This document shows positions 1-8,520 of a stretch of 44,790 nt of DNA, piece by piece. Location of the stretch: IMG/VR virus record IMGVR_UViG_3300047440_000261, positions 1-44,790 of that record. One strand, given 5' to 3'. The notes below the pieces were generated by a model. The model made no database searches and had not been told where the DNA came from. It saw nothing but the letters and a program-made list of their open reading frames with translations. How positions within the stretch are numbered: the stretch's first letter is position 1; the number at the start of each line of letters is the position of its first letter. The DNA comes from a virus. The translations under genes and the position numbers were made by a program.

Positions 1-555
1 ATTCTTTAACTTCGGATAGGAAGCATTATTTAGGACAGCTTTCTTACCAATAGCACTATCACCCATATCACCATCAACAACTTTCTTTGGCATGAGTGAA
101 CTATCACTATCAATGATCATTAGCTTAATCTCCCCTGTTTTAATCAAATCTATAGCTATTTGGAAGCCTTCTTCTCCACTGTTTGGCTGAGCAATCAACA
201 TTTTAGTAGTATCAACACCTAGGGCTTCAAAATAGTGCTTATCTACAGCATGTTCTGCATCTATATAAGCAACCACTCCCCCTTTCTTTTGACATTCTGC
301 TGCAGCATGTCCACATATAGTAGATTTTCCTGTTCCTTCCCAACCCATGAGTTCATAAACCTTACCTTCGACAAATCCACCTGTTCCTAGAGCTATATAA
401 TCAAATCCTATAGATCCAGTACTAATCACATCATAATTTCCTGTTGTTTTATCATCAAGAGTGAGGATTGTTCCTTGGCCATAGGCTTTATTTAATTTCT
501 CCATAGCCTCAGCTAGTTTGCTTTGTCCCTCTACTGCAGGTTTTTTTGCTGCCAT
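1..555 (-). CDS. recA: RecA/UvsX-type recombinase, 3' end beyond window
   Basis: Homologous-recombination ATPase that would coat ssDNA and drive strand exchange during phage DNA repair and recombination-dependent replication. The 185 visible residues start MAAKKPAVEG. They show a RecA Walker A (GWEGTGKST, about residues 71-79), the IDAEHA segment with the conserved catalytic Glu (about 98-103), and Walker B LMIIDSDSSLMPK (about 145-157), all in RecA order and spacing. The C-terminal half, with the DNA-binding loops, lies to the left of base 1. Its start lies 25 bases inside the end of the preceding small gene, so it is probably translated from the same message. The P-loop departs from the usual GPESSGKTT, but the key Lys and Thr/Ser are present. 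The identification is secure as a RecA-family protein. Confidence 0.93.
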   Translation of the reverse strand, partial: MAAKKPAVEGQSKLAEAMEKLNKAYGQGTILTLDDKTTGNYDVISTGSIGFDYIALGTGGFVEGKVYELMGWEGTGKSTICGHAAAECQKKGGVVAYIDAEHAVDKHYFEALGVDTTKMLIAQPNSGEEGFQIAIDLIKTGEIKLMIIDSDSSLMPKKVVDGDMGDSAIGKKAVLNNASYPKLKN

Positions 556-785
556 ATTTTCTTCTGTTTTACAATTGTTCTTTCATCTTCTAGTATATAT
601 CTGTATTTAGGATCCTTATATGCTTCTTCAACAAAAAAATCCTTCTTTAGGACTCTAAAGAATTTGCCAACTTCCTTAGTTTCTACAGCAAGAATAAAGT
701 GTCCTTCTGTATAACCACAAACCACACCCTGATACTTGTCATGTACTATCAGGGTTCCTTTTAGTTCTTCATAAATCTCTTCCAT
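531..785 (-). CDS. Small unknown protein upstream of recA
   Basis: I do not recognise this 84-residue protein (starts MEEIYEELKG). It has an acidic start, a central beta-rich stretch and a charged, Gln-rich C-terminus (KQKKIWQQKNLQ). No signal peptide or membrane segment is visible. The gene touches the preceding 183-residue gene at base 785 and runs 25 bases into recA, so it belongs to the same tight operon. Coding is supported by the spacing and by the lack of any other frame that fills the gap. Confidence 0.7.
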   Translation of the reverse strand: MEEIYEELKGTLIVHDKYQGVVCGYTEGHFILAVETKEVGKFFRVLKKDFFVEEAYKDPKYRYILEDERTIVKQKKIWQQKNLQ

Positions 786-1336
786 TAGACAAGTTCCTCA
801 AGTTTCTTATAGGTTAATGTTTCTTTTTCCTCATTAAACTCATACCAAACCTCTTGGGAATCATCAAATTTTACATTTATTTTTTGTTCCCAAAAGTCTT
901 TTAAATCAGCTGTCTTATTAAAAATTCTAAATTGGATAGAAATCTCTTCTTTATAAGAGAGTCCATTAGGAATCTTAATAGTTTTAGGAAACTCTGATTG
1001 GAAACTCTTTGAGGTGTGAGAATACTGTCCTCTTCTAATTAAATCAAAATCTTTTTTATATCTAGGATTTAATCTATAAACCACAACAACAAAACCTCCA
1101 CCATAATCATAATCTTCAATAATATTACTCGTTCTTTCATATTCCTCCTCCAGGAATTGTCTAAAGTCTCTTAAGTTCTCTGGTTTGAACAAGAGATAGA
1201 CACAATCCTCATATTGTATGTCTTTATTATCATCTTTAAAATAGGCATTGATATACCCTGATTTTAATAGATTGTCTTTGTTTATCTTCAAAGAAGGAAC
1301 AAAGAAGGTCGAAGAAATTGTTTTTTTAGGTTCCAT
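785..1336 (-). CDS. Unknown protein between PD-(D/E)XK nuclease and recA
   Basis: 183 residues, start MEPKKTISST. I cannot assign a family with confidence. The segment YEDCVYLLFKP with a following DFRQFLEEEYERT looks like a small alpha/beta fold, and the rest is rich in aromatic and charged residues. I see no known catalytic motif. It overlaps the end of the nuclease gene by 11 bases and abuts the next small gene, and its neighbours are both recombination genes. A role next to RecA is only inferred from position. Confidence 0.75.
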   Translation of the reverse strand: MEPKKTISSTFFVPSLKINKDNLLKSGYINAYFKDDNKDIQYEDCVYLLFKPENLRDFRQFLEEEYERTSNIIEDYDYGGGFVVVVYRLNPRYKKDFDLIRRGQYSHTSKSFQSEFPKTIKIPNGLSYKEEISIQFRIFNKTADLKDFWEQKINVKFDDSQEVWYEFNEEKETLTYKKLEELV

Positions 1337-2396
1337 TTGGCTTGATATTTACAAATCCTTTGTTTTCATAGTTACTTTTGCTGATATTCCAAATATCATT
1401 CTCCTGGGCCCATTTCAGTTCTTCAATAAGTGATTTTACTCCTGGATATATTTTATCATTCCATGTAAAACCAAAATAAGCTTCTGCCATATCCTTATTA
1501 TCCATAGCAAAGATCAAAGGACTGTAATAATTTATACTATCACAGACAATAAACTTTAGAAACTCAACATTATATCCAAACAGTATACTATCTTCTTGTT
1601 GTGAAAGATAATTTACTGCTCTAAAGTATAATAGTCCTTGGATGTATGCTCTTCTATAGAGATAATAGTCATTAAAGAAGTTTTCTACAGACCAAACACA
1701 CTTAAGGTCATAGATATAGGCTTTATTTTCCTCCTTATCTAGGATAACTTTATCTAGCATAGATTTGAACTCATGGCCATCAACATAGTAACTTTCAATT
1801 TTGAATTGATTCAGTACAGTATATCTATCATCTGACACTCTATTGATAATGTCACTAGTGAACTCGTTATTCCGTAGTTCCTCAACAATTTTCTCTGCAT
1901 TAGTAATATCCTGAGAAGTAATTACAATTAGATTCTTGGATCTAACTTCTCTTATTTCCCTGTAGTAAATCTCAGCACTGCTACCTAGAAACTTGCCAAC
2001 GACCTGCTCCTTGCTTATTTTGAAGCCAGAAGCTTTATATGCCTCATCAACCATTTCTTCCATGGGTCTAGCTACAACACCAAATCCATCTGCAGCAGCA
2101 TCTGTAATCTTATACAATGCTTCAACAAATTCTAACATTAGTCCTGTAGGAACTGAGACAGTTGAGGACATATAGAATCTGTTGTCGAACTCTTCTGGCT
2201 CGAGGAGTAATGTCTCTACCAGCTTACCCATATTAGTGGCTAGATTCTCTTTTTCTTCCACTTTTTCTCTTAGATAGTGCTTCTTGTAATACTTTCTTCT
2301 GTCCATACTGAAATCTTTCAAGCTGGATGAAGAATCTACAGGAATAGCTCTATACTTCGCTTCTTCCTTGGTTTTGTTTACTCCTTTAATCATCAT
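1326..2396 (-). CDS. PD-(D/E)XK nuclease (RecB/Cas4/RecE-like)
   Basis: Probable DNA exonuclease for recombination or host-DNA processing. The C-terminal half has the family's signature: a metal-binding Asp in FKSMLDKV, then about 15 residues later D-x-K in IYDLKCV, followed by a helix with QGLLY, which fits the RecB-family QxxxY motif. The N-terminal 130 residues are helical and charged. I chose the ATGATG at 2396/2393 because it overlaps the previous stop by only a few bases. A longer frame to 2462 would add a hydrophobic stretch that is really the other gene read out of frame. The protein is about 356 residues. With RecA two genes downstream, a recombination role is likely. It could also be a Cas4-like or RecE-like enzyme; I cannot separate these. 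Confidence 0.82.
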   Translation of the reverse strand: MMIKGVNKTKEEAKYRAIPVDSSSSLKDFSMDRRKYYKKHYLREKVEEKENLATNMGKLVETLLLEPEEFDNRFYMSSTVSVPTGLMLEFVEALYKITDAAADGFGVVARPMEEMVDEAYKASGFKISKEQVVGKFLGSSAEIYYREIREVRSKNLIVITSQDITNAEKIVEELRNNEFTSDIINRVSDDRYTVLNQFKIESYYVDGHEFKSMLDKVILDKEENKAYIYDLKCVWSVENFFNDYYLYRRAYIQGLLYFRAVNYLSQQEDSILFGYNVEFLKFIVCDSINYYSPLIFAMDNKDMAEAYFGFTWNDKIYPGVKSLIEELKWAQENDIWNISKSNYENKGFVNIKPNGT

Positions 2397-2637
2397 ACTC
2401 AATATTAGGATCCCACTTGTAAGTATGCAACATATAACCTTTACCTCCAGTCTTACTGGCAAAAGGACCTGAAGTCTTCAGAATCTTGTTCTCAAGACTT
2501 GATGGATCCATTGTCATAACTTTGTCTTCAAAATGAATGTGCATAGCATCATTCTTTCTGACACATTCTTCAACTTCATAGTCTCTTATGGACACCATAG
2601 TGTCATTCATGAAGAGAGTTTTTACTGTCTTTTTCAT
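2386..2637 (-). CDS. Small unknown protein
   Basis: 83 residues starting MKKTVKTLFM. It is mixed charge, mostly predicted beta, with no membrane segment or recognised motif. Its start lies inside the end of the zinc-ribbon peptide gene and its stop overlaps the start of the PD-(D/E)XK nuclease by about 11 bases, so it is probably translationally coupled to both. Confidence 0.7.
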   Translation of the reverse strand: MKKTVKTLFMNDTMVSIRDYEVEECVRKNDAMHIHFEDKVMTMDPSSLENKILKTSGPFASKTGGKGYMLHTYKWDPNIEYDD

Positions 2638-2734
2638 TGGTTTTTGATTTATTACAGGTTAAACACTTCATTGTTTCGGGATTGAAATTTTTGGTTGTTT
2701 TACAACTATTGCAATATTGGTATAGAGTTGTCAT
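2603..2734 (-). CDS. 43-residue zinc-ribbon peptide
   Basis: Reads MTTLYQYCNSCKTT and later MKCLTCNKSK, giving two CxxC pairs (about residues 8-11 and 24-27), which is the layout of a minimal zinc ribbon. The start ATG overlaps the stop of the HNH gene in an ATGA junction, a sign of coupled translation, and the end overlaps the next gene by 35 bases. The partner (DNA, RNA or protein) is unknown. Confidence 0.65.
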   Translation of the reverse strand: MTTLYQYCNSCKTTKNFNPETMKCLTCNKSKTNEKDSKNSLHE

Positions 2735-3132
2735 TTACTTCTAGTATTCTGATTATCAATTAAACTCTTTGCACTGTGGCAGTTAGAACATATACACTGA
2801 AGATTGTCTATCTCACAAAATAACCCTTCCACAAAGTTAGGAAGATCTTGTGCATTATTCAGTGCTCCAACAGGCTTAATATGATCCACAGATATTTCTG
2901 TACTCTTAAACCACTTCTTACATACATTACATTGGTATTCCCATTTTTGTCTGACACTAGTACCAACATAAGGGCGCTTAGCTCTTTCTCTAGCTAAACT
3001 AATTGGTTTCCACACAATACTTCTTCTCCTCAAGGAATTACGAATAAAAGTCCAAAATGATGCCTCAGTGAATGTACCAGCATTTCTGTTCTTAATTACT
3101 TTACTCGCTCTTTTATATGCCTTCTTCTTCAT
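2731..3132 (-). CDS. HNH endonuclease
   Basis: A 133-residue HNH nuclease, probably a free-standing homing enzyme. The C-terminal half shows CNVCKKWF, then the catalytic VDHIKPVG, then NLQCICSNCHSAKS: the two Cys pairs that hold the ββα-metal fold and the His/Asn residues. The basic N-terminal half (RNSLRRRSIVWKP) is probably the DNA-contact region. I start at MKKKAYK rather than at the upstream MLLLICL, which lies near the terminator hairpin. It sits between the rIIB terminator and a zinc-ribbon peptide. A packaging-type HNH is possible but no terminase lies nearby. Confidence 0.87.
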   Translation of the reverse strand: MKKKAYKRASKVIKNRNAGTFTEASFWTFIRNSLRRRSIVWKPISLARERAKRPYVGTSVRQKWEYQCNVCKKWFKSTEISVDHIKPVGALNNAQDLPNFVEGLFCEIDNLQCICSNCHSAKSLIDNQNTRSK

Positions 3133-3148
3133 AATTAAACAGATTAAT

Positions 3149-3184
3149 AAGAGCATTAAAGTTACGAAAAACTCTAATGCTCTT
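3149..3184 (-). terminator. Probable terminator after rIIB
   Basis: A perfect 10-bp stem (AAGAGCATTA paired with TAATGCTCTT) follows the rIIB stop at 3194. The U-tract after the stem is weak and broken, so it may pause or process rather than fully terminate. Confidence 0.6.
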
Positions 3185-3193
3185 GATTAAAAA

Positions 3194-4567
3194 CTAGTCT
3201 ATAACACTAACTCTTTTAGTTATTTTGTCTTTCATTTCTCCTAGAGAGAGAACTATACTGTTGATCTCAGCACTAGATATGCTTGGTATATTGAACTCAT
3301 ACTTAGAAGCTTCCACTACAAAACCTTCCTTAGCTTTAGTGGCTAAATCTTCAAGTTCCTTGATAGCATACTCTTCATCTATTTGAAGAAAATCAAAAGA
3401 TCTAGAGTTCATAATTGCATTAGCTTCTTTGACATTAGTTGTCATGAATGGCAAATACTCCCAACATCTTCCTTTCTCACTTCCAATACCTACAACTTTC
3501 ATAGGATTATGTAAAGTGAACACAGTTGTATCACCACACAATACATATGGTGCTGTGTGACCAGCAAAATGTAACCCAGCAGTAGCACAATCCTGAGTAC
3601 TCCAGTTACATTTCTCACTAGGCATACTTACCACTTGACCAATTCTAATGTCAAAGCTATGTGTCCAGTTATCAGTGTATCTGTTCTCATCAAGAGTAGG
3701 CATATCTAGGTAAAGTTGTTTAAGATTACCTATTAAATGATATTTACTAATACAGGATGTTACATTTAATACATGATATTTATCATCATCATCCTTAACA
3801 AGATTAAAATCAGCTGGATTTTTCTTCCACACAGCTTTTACTTTGTTATAGCCATTACTAATAGCATCTATCAAAGTAGTATCTGTTTTATCTTTTTTAA
3901 CAACCACTACATTTCTAAGAGCTACAAAGAAACCTTGTTTGGTAATTTTCATACCATTTTTCTCTAAGAATCCATATAAACTTGCAGCTACTTCAGCTCT
4001 AGGATTTAAACAACACCACATGAAGAAGTTCTTCAACCCTTGGTATTCATCATCTTCCTTTAGGTTATATTCAAGTTCTTGAAAGTCAGTATACTTATGT
4101 GCACCTACAACTTGAGCAAATTTGTTTATTAACAAAGGAGGTATAGACCTTTTTGTTCCTGTTAAATACAAAGTACTTCCATCAGAAGTAAAATCCACCA
4201 ATTGTTCAAGTAACTTGAACCCATCAGCCATCTCTGTTAACTTAACAGCTTCTTTTCTATCCTCTTTTACTTGTGTTGCAACTACTACATCCTCAATAAC
4301 AGAAAGAATTTCTTCTGCAGACTTAGCATTTTGAACTGTCAAGTAATCCTTTTCAGTTGCATTAGGCTTAGTATATACTATACCATCATTTAAGACTACT
4401 GTTAAAGTTTCATTAACCAGCTTTAAGATCATATAGGGTCTTCCTTCTCTAGGAGTTGGTACTAACTCTGTTAATGAATCTATTCTTTCTTCTACTGCTT
4501 TATCAATAGCTTGACCTACTCTCTCCTTGAACCTCTCCAAGGAGAGAAATTCTTCTTTGTTTTCCAT
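3194..4567 (-). CDS. rIIB: rIIB-like protein
   Basis: 457 residues. The C-terminal third carries a typical rIIB block: IGQVVSMPSEKCNW, then GLHFAGH, then VVGIGSEKGRCWEYLPF, as in T4 rIIB (a His-containing Hedgehog/intein-like fold). In T4, rIIA and rIIB are membrane-associated partners that govern rapid lysis and counter RexAB exclusion; their chemistry is unknown. Here rIIB follows rIIA after four bases, the same gene order as in T4, which strengthens the call. The N-terminal 200 residues are helical and divergent. A terminator-like hairpin follows. The family call is firm; the function in this phage is inferred. Confidence 0.85.
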   Translation of the reverse strand: MENKEEFLSLERFKERVGQAIDKAVEERIDSLTELVPTPREGRPYMILKLVNETLTVVLNDGIVYTKPNATEKDYLTVQNAKSAEEILSVIEDVVVATQVKEDRKEAVKLTEMADGFKLLEQLVDFTSDGSTLYLTGTKRSIPPLLINKFAQVVGAHKYTDFQELEYNLKEDDEYQGLKNFFMWCCLNPRAEVAASLYGFLEKNGMKITKQGFFVALRNVVVVKKDKTDTTLIDAISNGYNKVKAVWKKNPADFNLVKDDDDKYHVLNVTSCISKYHLIGNLKQLYLDMPTLDENRYTDNWTHSFDIRIGQVVSMPSEKCNWSTQDCATAGLHFAGHTAPYVLCGDTTVFTLHNPMKVVGIGSEKGRCWEYLPFMTTNVKEANAIMNSRSFDFLQIDEEYAIKELEDLATKAKEGFVVEASKYEFNIPSISSAEINSIVLSLGEMKDKITKRVSVID

Positions 4568-4571
4568 TTTT

Positions 4572-6893
4572 CTAGTTGTTTTGTGTTAATTCTTCAATGG
4601 TTTCCTCTGTAAGAGGTTCTATAATGTCTTCATTAAGAACCAATTTGTAGTTCGTGTAATCAATCCTGATTCTGTAATACTTAAACAAATCTGAAAGAAT
4701 GTTTTTGTGTTCATCTTTGATTGGATTATAATGAGAATAAGGGAAAATCTCCATAGTTGTTTCTATGAAAGGAAAGTTATCCAGTAAATCTTTGACCTTC
4801 TTATACTCAGTATAGATTGTTTCATCAAAGAGTTTGTGTTCCTCTGCAATGACCAACATAGCTTCGTAAACATCATAATCTCCAAGTCTATGATAATTAG
4901 CATTATGATAAGCTGTTAATCTAATTAACTCATCATAAAGAGGTTTACTAATTGTTTTTAATACTTCTTTTTTGGAAAAAGTATCATTATACTTCTCCTG
5001 TAGGACATGAATCAAATACCCAGTAATGATTCTTTTGAATGGTTTGTTCTTGCCTTCCATAAACTTTTCAATTGAGATAAAATTGTGAAAATCCAGTGTT
5101 TGTGCTACTTTGTGTTCTCTATCTGATAGAATAAGATATATTACCTTTTGACTACAAGACACAGAATAAAGTTGATCTGCTAGAGACTCATGTTCTTGTT
5201 TACCATAGACAATTAGACATTTAGAAGATTCTATATTCTCTACTTTCATTACTCTAGGAACTAGTTTACTACTCTTACCACTAACATATCTTTGAAGGTC
5301 TGTAGCTTGTTTACAATTGATTTCTCCTTGAAGTTTTAATCTCTTAGTTCCACTTCCCATAGAAACTCTTTTCTTTTTTCTAGCGTCTAACCAAGCTTGA
5401 GGAATTGCTATATCATCCACAAATTCTATCTTGGAAGTAAGTTCCTTAACAATAGCTTGAAATTCAATAATGCGAGCTCTCCAGGATGACTTAGGATGAC
5501 GTTTTAGATCTAAAATATCTATATAACCACCATAAGCAGTATTTCTATCCTTATTTCTAAGAGTTAATGTTTTGGATTTTTTTACAAACTTAATAGTATC
5601 ATAAGAATTAACTGGAAGTAATGTTTTTATATATGATTTTTTGTTGCCTACAAACAACTCATCATACTCATAGATTTTCTTTTGATTAATTATATCATTA
5701 TATCCTAAGTTACCACTATGATAACCTTTTACCTGTCTGAACATACCTCTATAAAATTCCAAGCTCAACCTATATTCATAGAACATATAGTCTTTGTGTC
5801 TATAAAGAAGTTGGAAATCAGTTAGAGGAAACTTTTTATACTCAGGTTTTTTGAATTTCTTACCAATAGTCATAGGGAACTTACTCACATCTATTACTGT
5901 ATTTCCAATAGTTACATTTCTGTTACTACTACTATAATACTCAAAGATGCTTTTTACACTATCACAGTCAATATTATGCTCATTGTACTTATCTACAAAA
6001 TAGTCAGATACTATTTCAAGTTTCTTAAGAATTGTAGCCTTTGCTTGAGAAGAATAAATCAATTGCTCTCTGTTAGGAGTTGGATAAAGACCATCAGTCA
6101 AACTGAATCTTAGTCCTATAGGTAAAGAGATAATTGGAATACCTAGTTTTGCAAAGTCTAATGGATAGTAAACATTATCTAGACAGATATGAATACTCAG
6201 ATCAGTATTCATCTCAGAAATTTGGAAGTGCTCTGATCTATGAATATTGAATTCATTAGTAACAATCTCATTCTGTACATTCACATCAAAATAAACACTC
6301 TCAAAATAAGCCAATTGTTCATTGATTTTTCTCTTGAATGTAAATCTATCTGCAAACTTAACTGGAACAATAACCTTCACTCCATTTCTTTCCTCTGTAG
6401 GAGTTTCATAAAGCAGATCAATGGTATTCACGTCCTCACCTTCGTACATCATATACTTACGTTCTATTCCATCCTTTCTACAAGTAAAATAGAAACTTGA
6501 ACAATATGCTAAGGGAGACTTGAAACCTAATCCCATCATACCTATCTCAGTATTGCTTTCTCTCTTAGTAGACTTACCATATTTACTAATAATGTTTTCT
6601 ACATCATCAGCATCCAGGCCAGTACCAAAATCTTCAACACAGAACTCATAGTTATTTTGGGTATTCACTTTTAGAGAGACAACAATAGCTTCTGCCACTC
6701 CTGCTCTTCTATGACTATCTAGTGCATTTGATGCGCACTCTCTTACAGTTGATCCAATAGGATCTGAATACAGGTTCTTACTTAACATTTGCATGAGCAC
6801 TTGCGCACTCTCCATGTCTAATGTCATTCCTATACTCGCTTGTGATTGTCCCTCCTCCAATACTTTGTTTAAAATCTGTTTCTCATTTATCAT
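4572..6893 (-). CDS. rIIA: rIIA-like protein with GHKL ATPase domain
   Basis: 773 residues. The N-terminus has the Bergerat ATP-binding fold in order: TVRECASNALDSH (N-box with the catalytic Glu and Mg-binding Asn, about residues 48-60), FCVEDFGTGLD (G1 box DxGxG), and EIGMMGLGFKSP (G2 box). This matches the HSP90/MutL-like GHKL architecture of rIIA. The rest is long, beta- and helix-rich, and unassigned. The gene starts in an ATGA overlap with the preceding gene and is followed by rIIB four bases later. Its likely role is early membrane-associated control of lysis or exclusion, as in T4, together with rIIB. Confidence 0.88.
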   Translation of the reverse strand: MINEKQILNKVLEEGQSQASIGMTLDMESAQVLMQMLSKNLYSDPIGSTVRECASNALDSHRRAGVAEAIVVSLKVNTQNNYEFCVEDFGTGLDADDVENIISKYGKSTKRESNTEIGMMGLGFKSPLAYCSSFYFTCRKDGIERKYMMYEGEDVNTIDLLYETPTEERNGVKVIVPVKFADRFTFKRKINEQLAYFESVYFDVNVQNEIVTNEFNIHRSEHFQISEMNTDLSIHICLDNVYYPLDFAKLGIPIISLPIGLRFSLTDGLYPTPNREQLIYSSQAKATILKKLEIVSDYFVDKYNEHNIDCDSVKSIFEYYSSSNRNVTIGNTVIDVSKFPMTIGKKFKKPEYKKFPLTDFQLLYRHKDYMFYEYRLSLEFYRGMFRQVKGYHSGNLGYNDIINQKKIYEYDELFVGNKKSYIKTLLPVNSYDTIKFVKKSKTLTLRNKDRNTAYGGYIDILDLKRHPKSSWRARIIEFQAIVKELTSKIEFVDDIAIPQAWLDARKKKRVSMGSGTKRLKLQGEINCKQATDLQRYVSGKSSKLVPRVMKVENIESSKCLIVYGKQEHESLADQLYSVSCSQKVIYLILSDREHKVAQTLDFHNFISIEKFMEGKNKPFKRIITGYLIHVLQEKYNDTFSKKEVLKTISKPLYDELIRLTAYHNANYHRLGDYDVYEAMLVIAEEHKLFDETIYTEYKKVKDLLDNFPFIETTMEIFPYSHYNPIKDEHKNILSDLFKYYRIRIDYTNYKLVLNEDIIEPLTEETIEELTQNN

Positions 6894-7282
6894 TTTGCTG
6901 GAAATTTTATACTGTTTAACACTTCTCTACCTACTCGATAATTAGTTTCTGTAATACCTGCATCTTTAAAGAATTCCTCTGGATTAGCTATTTTAAAAGC
7001 TCTATTGCCTGTACCTCCAAAAGTTATAACATAATCTTTGGAGAGACTTTTATATGATAATCCTTTAGCAAATCTTTTTGCTGTATAAGCACCTATAGCT
7101 TTTCCAGCTGTGTAATCATCATAATACTTTTTTACAGACACTACATGTGTAAAGGACATATACTTTAATGATCCACTTCCTCCTGGTTCCACAAACCATC
7201 CAAAGGCTATATAGTTGTTATAGGCTATACCTACAACATCCCCTGTTTCTAATTCTCCTCCAATATTTAGTCTGAGTTTCAT
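6890..7282 (-). CDS. Small unknown protein, possible beta-barrel domain
   Basis: 130 residues from MKLRLNIGG; this start overlaps the previous stop in an ATGA junction and is preferred to one 24 bases upstream. The segment ELETGDVVGIAYNNYIAFGWFVE looks like a small SH3-like barrel, and the following part is Lys-rich. The upstream neighbour also begins with a GDVV segment, so the two may be distant paralogues. No function can be given. Confidence 0.72.
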   Translation of the reverse strand: MKLRLNIGGELETGDVVGIAYNNYIAFGWFVEPGGSGSLKYMSFTHVVSVKKYYDDYTAGKAIGAYTAKRFAKGLSYKSLSKDYVITFGGTGNRAFKIANPEEFFKDAGITETNYRVGREVLNSIKFPAK

Positions 7283-7590
7283 ATTTCTCTTTTTATGATC
7301 CAACAAGTTTTAAAAGTAAAATCTATTCTTCTTTCTCGGGTATAATCTTTACCATCAGCTACAACAGACTTTGTAATTTTCCAAGGTCTTCCTCCTGTAG
7401 AAGTTCCTGTTATTGTTTCCTCCCTACAAGCACATAGGACAGATGTCCATCTAGGAACACCATACCAATTTACTTTATTACCTCTTTTGGCTAAACAAGG
7501 TTGTCTTAATATTTTTAATTCTGCTAGGTTATTACCTAGCGCCACAAGGACTACATCTCCTTTTCTAAGATCTTCTATTCTTGCGTGCAT
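7279..7590 (-). CDS. Small unknown protein, possible SH3-like fold
   Basis: 103 residues starting MHARIEDLRKGDVVLVALGNN. The GDVVLVA stretch suggests a beta-barrel start like the next gene. The C-terminal half is basic (Lys/Arg rich). It overlaps the preceding gene by 16 bases and the next by four. No recognised family. Confidence 0.68.
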   Translation of the reverse strand: MHARIEDLRKGDVVLVALGNNLAELKILRQPCLAKRGNKVNWYGVPRWTSVLCACREETITGTSTGGRPWKITKSVVADGKDYTRERRIDFTFKTCWIIKREI

Positions 7591-7775
7591 GATTGTTCGT
7601 TTGAGTTATTCATTCTTCTCTTACGTTCATTATACATTGCTTCTGCTATATCAAAAGATTTTCTAGCTACTAGTTCAGGAGTCTCTAAAAAACTTCCTCT
7701 TGATTGTACTCCAATTAAGGCTACTGCTGCAAATAAATCAATGATAGTTAAATCTTGTTCTTCTAATTCTTCCAT
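7575..7775 (-). CDS. Small helical phage protein
   Basis: 66 residues, starts MEELEEQDLTIIDLF. The run FAAVALIGVQSRG followed by ELVARKSFDIAEAMYNERKRR resembles a small helical protein common in phages, in which a short 'ALQGLLA' helix precedes an 'A..IADAML..R' helix. The function of that group is unknown to me. The start is preceded by an A/C-rich leader (TTTTAAAACAAACACC before ATG). Confidence 0.68.
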   Translation of the reverse strand: MEELEEQDLTIIDLFAAVALIGVQSRGSFLETPELVARKSFDIAEAMYNERKRRMNNSNEQSCTQE

Positions 7776-7785
7776 GGTGTTTGTT

Positions 7786-8520
7786 TTAAAATGGTGGATC
7801 CACTAAAAGCCACATAATGGTCTCTTCGTTACTCTCCCAAATGTTTTTATTGATTTTTGTAAATACTCCTTCAGTTTCCCATGGTCTTCCTGTATATGCT
7901 GAGGAAGCTGGATGAGACAGAGTATAAGTTGGATTGGTTCCTGCTAGAAGCAGTTCAAATCTAGAGGCTTCTTTACCTACAAAGAGTACTGGTACTCCTG
8001 TAGTGGAGATAACTTCCTGTAGGAGAAACTTAGTGAAAGGTTCCCAAATGTCCATATGACTATTAGGTTTATCCTTTTCCACAGTTAAAGCTGCATTGAG
8101 TAGTAATACTCCTTGTGCACTCAAATAACTTAAATCATAATCTTGAACATAATTTAAGTTTAGACCATCAAATAGCTCTTTCTCTAAACCAGAATAGAAA
8201 TTCTGTAAACTAGGTTGTACTCTTGCTGTTATTGAACAATCGAGAGCAACTCCAGAGGCTATTGGACTTCCATTTACAAACTTGAAGTAAGGATCCTGAC
8301 ATACAATAACACACTTTAGCTCCTCAAAAGGAGTTTCTACAAAAGCACGATAGGTATGCATGGATGCTGGACAAATTTGTTTTCCAGCTTGAGATTGTGC
8401 CCTTAGAAATGAATAAACAGGATCAAACCCTCCACTAGCCCAAAAAGGACGTATTTTCTTCCACCATGTTCCAAATCTTGGAGCGAGAGAATCTTCTTTT
8501 AGTTTTGTTTGTACTTCCAT
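7786..8520 (-). CDS. ung: Uracil-DNA glycosylase, family 1
   Basis: Cuts uracil from DNA by hydrolysing the N-glycosidic bond. The 244-residue length suits the family. Motifs in order: the water-activating loop CQDPYF (about residues 74-79; the catalytic Asp and the stacking Tyr are kept, the final His of the usual GQDPYH is Phe), LLLNAALTVE (about 139-148), and the minor-groove loop HPASSA (about 203-208; His kept). UNG is an established member of the crAss-like replication set. The first 22 bases are shared with the end of the GIY-YIG gene upstream. It could act in repair or in processing uracil-containing DNA. Confidence 0.93.
   Translation of the reverse strand: MEVQTKLKEDSLAPRFGTWWKKIRPFWASGGFDPVYSFLRAQSQAGKQICPASMHTYRAFVETPFEELKCVIVCQDPYFKFVNGSPIASGVALDCSITARVQPSLQNFYSGLEKELFDGLNLNYVQDYDLSYLSAQGVLLLNAALTVEKDKPNSHMDIWEPFTKFLLQEVISTTGVPVLFVGKEASRFELLLAGTNPTYTLSHPASSAYTGRPWETEGVFTKINKNIWESNEETIMWLLVDPPF

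Noticed and set aside
2396-2462. 22-residue hydrophobic N-terminal extension of the PD-(D/E)XK nuclease (a possible signal)
   Set aside because: It is the coding sequence of the upstream gene in another frame; the double ATG at 2396 next to the previous stop is a better start.
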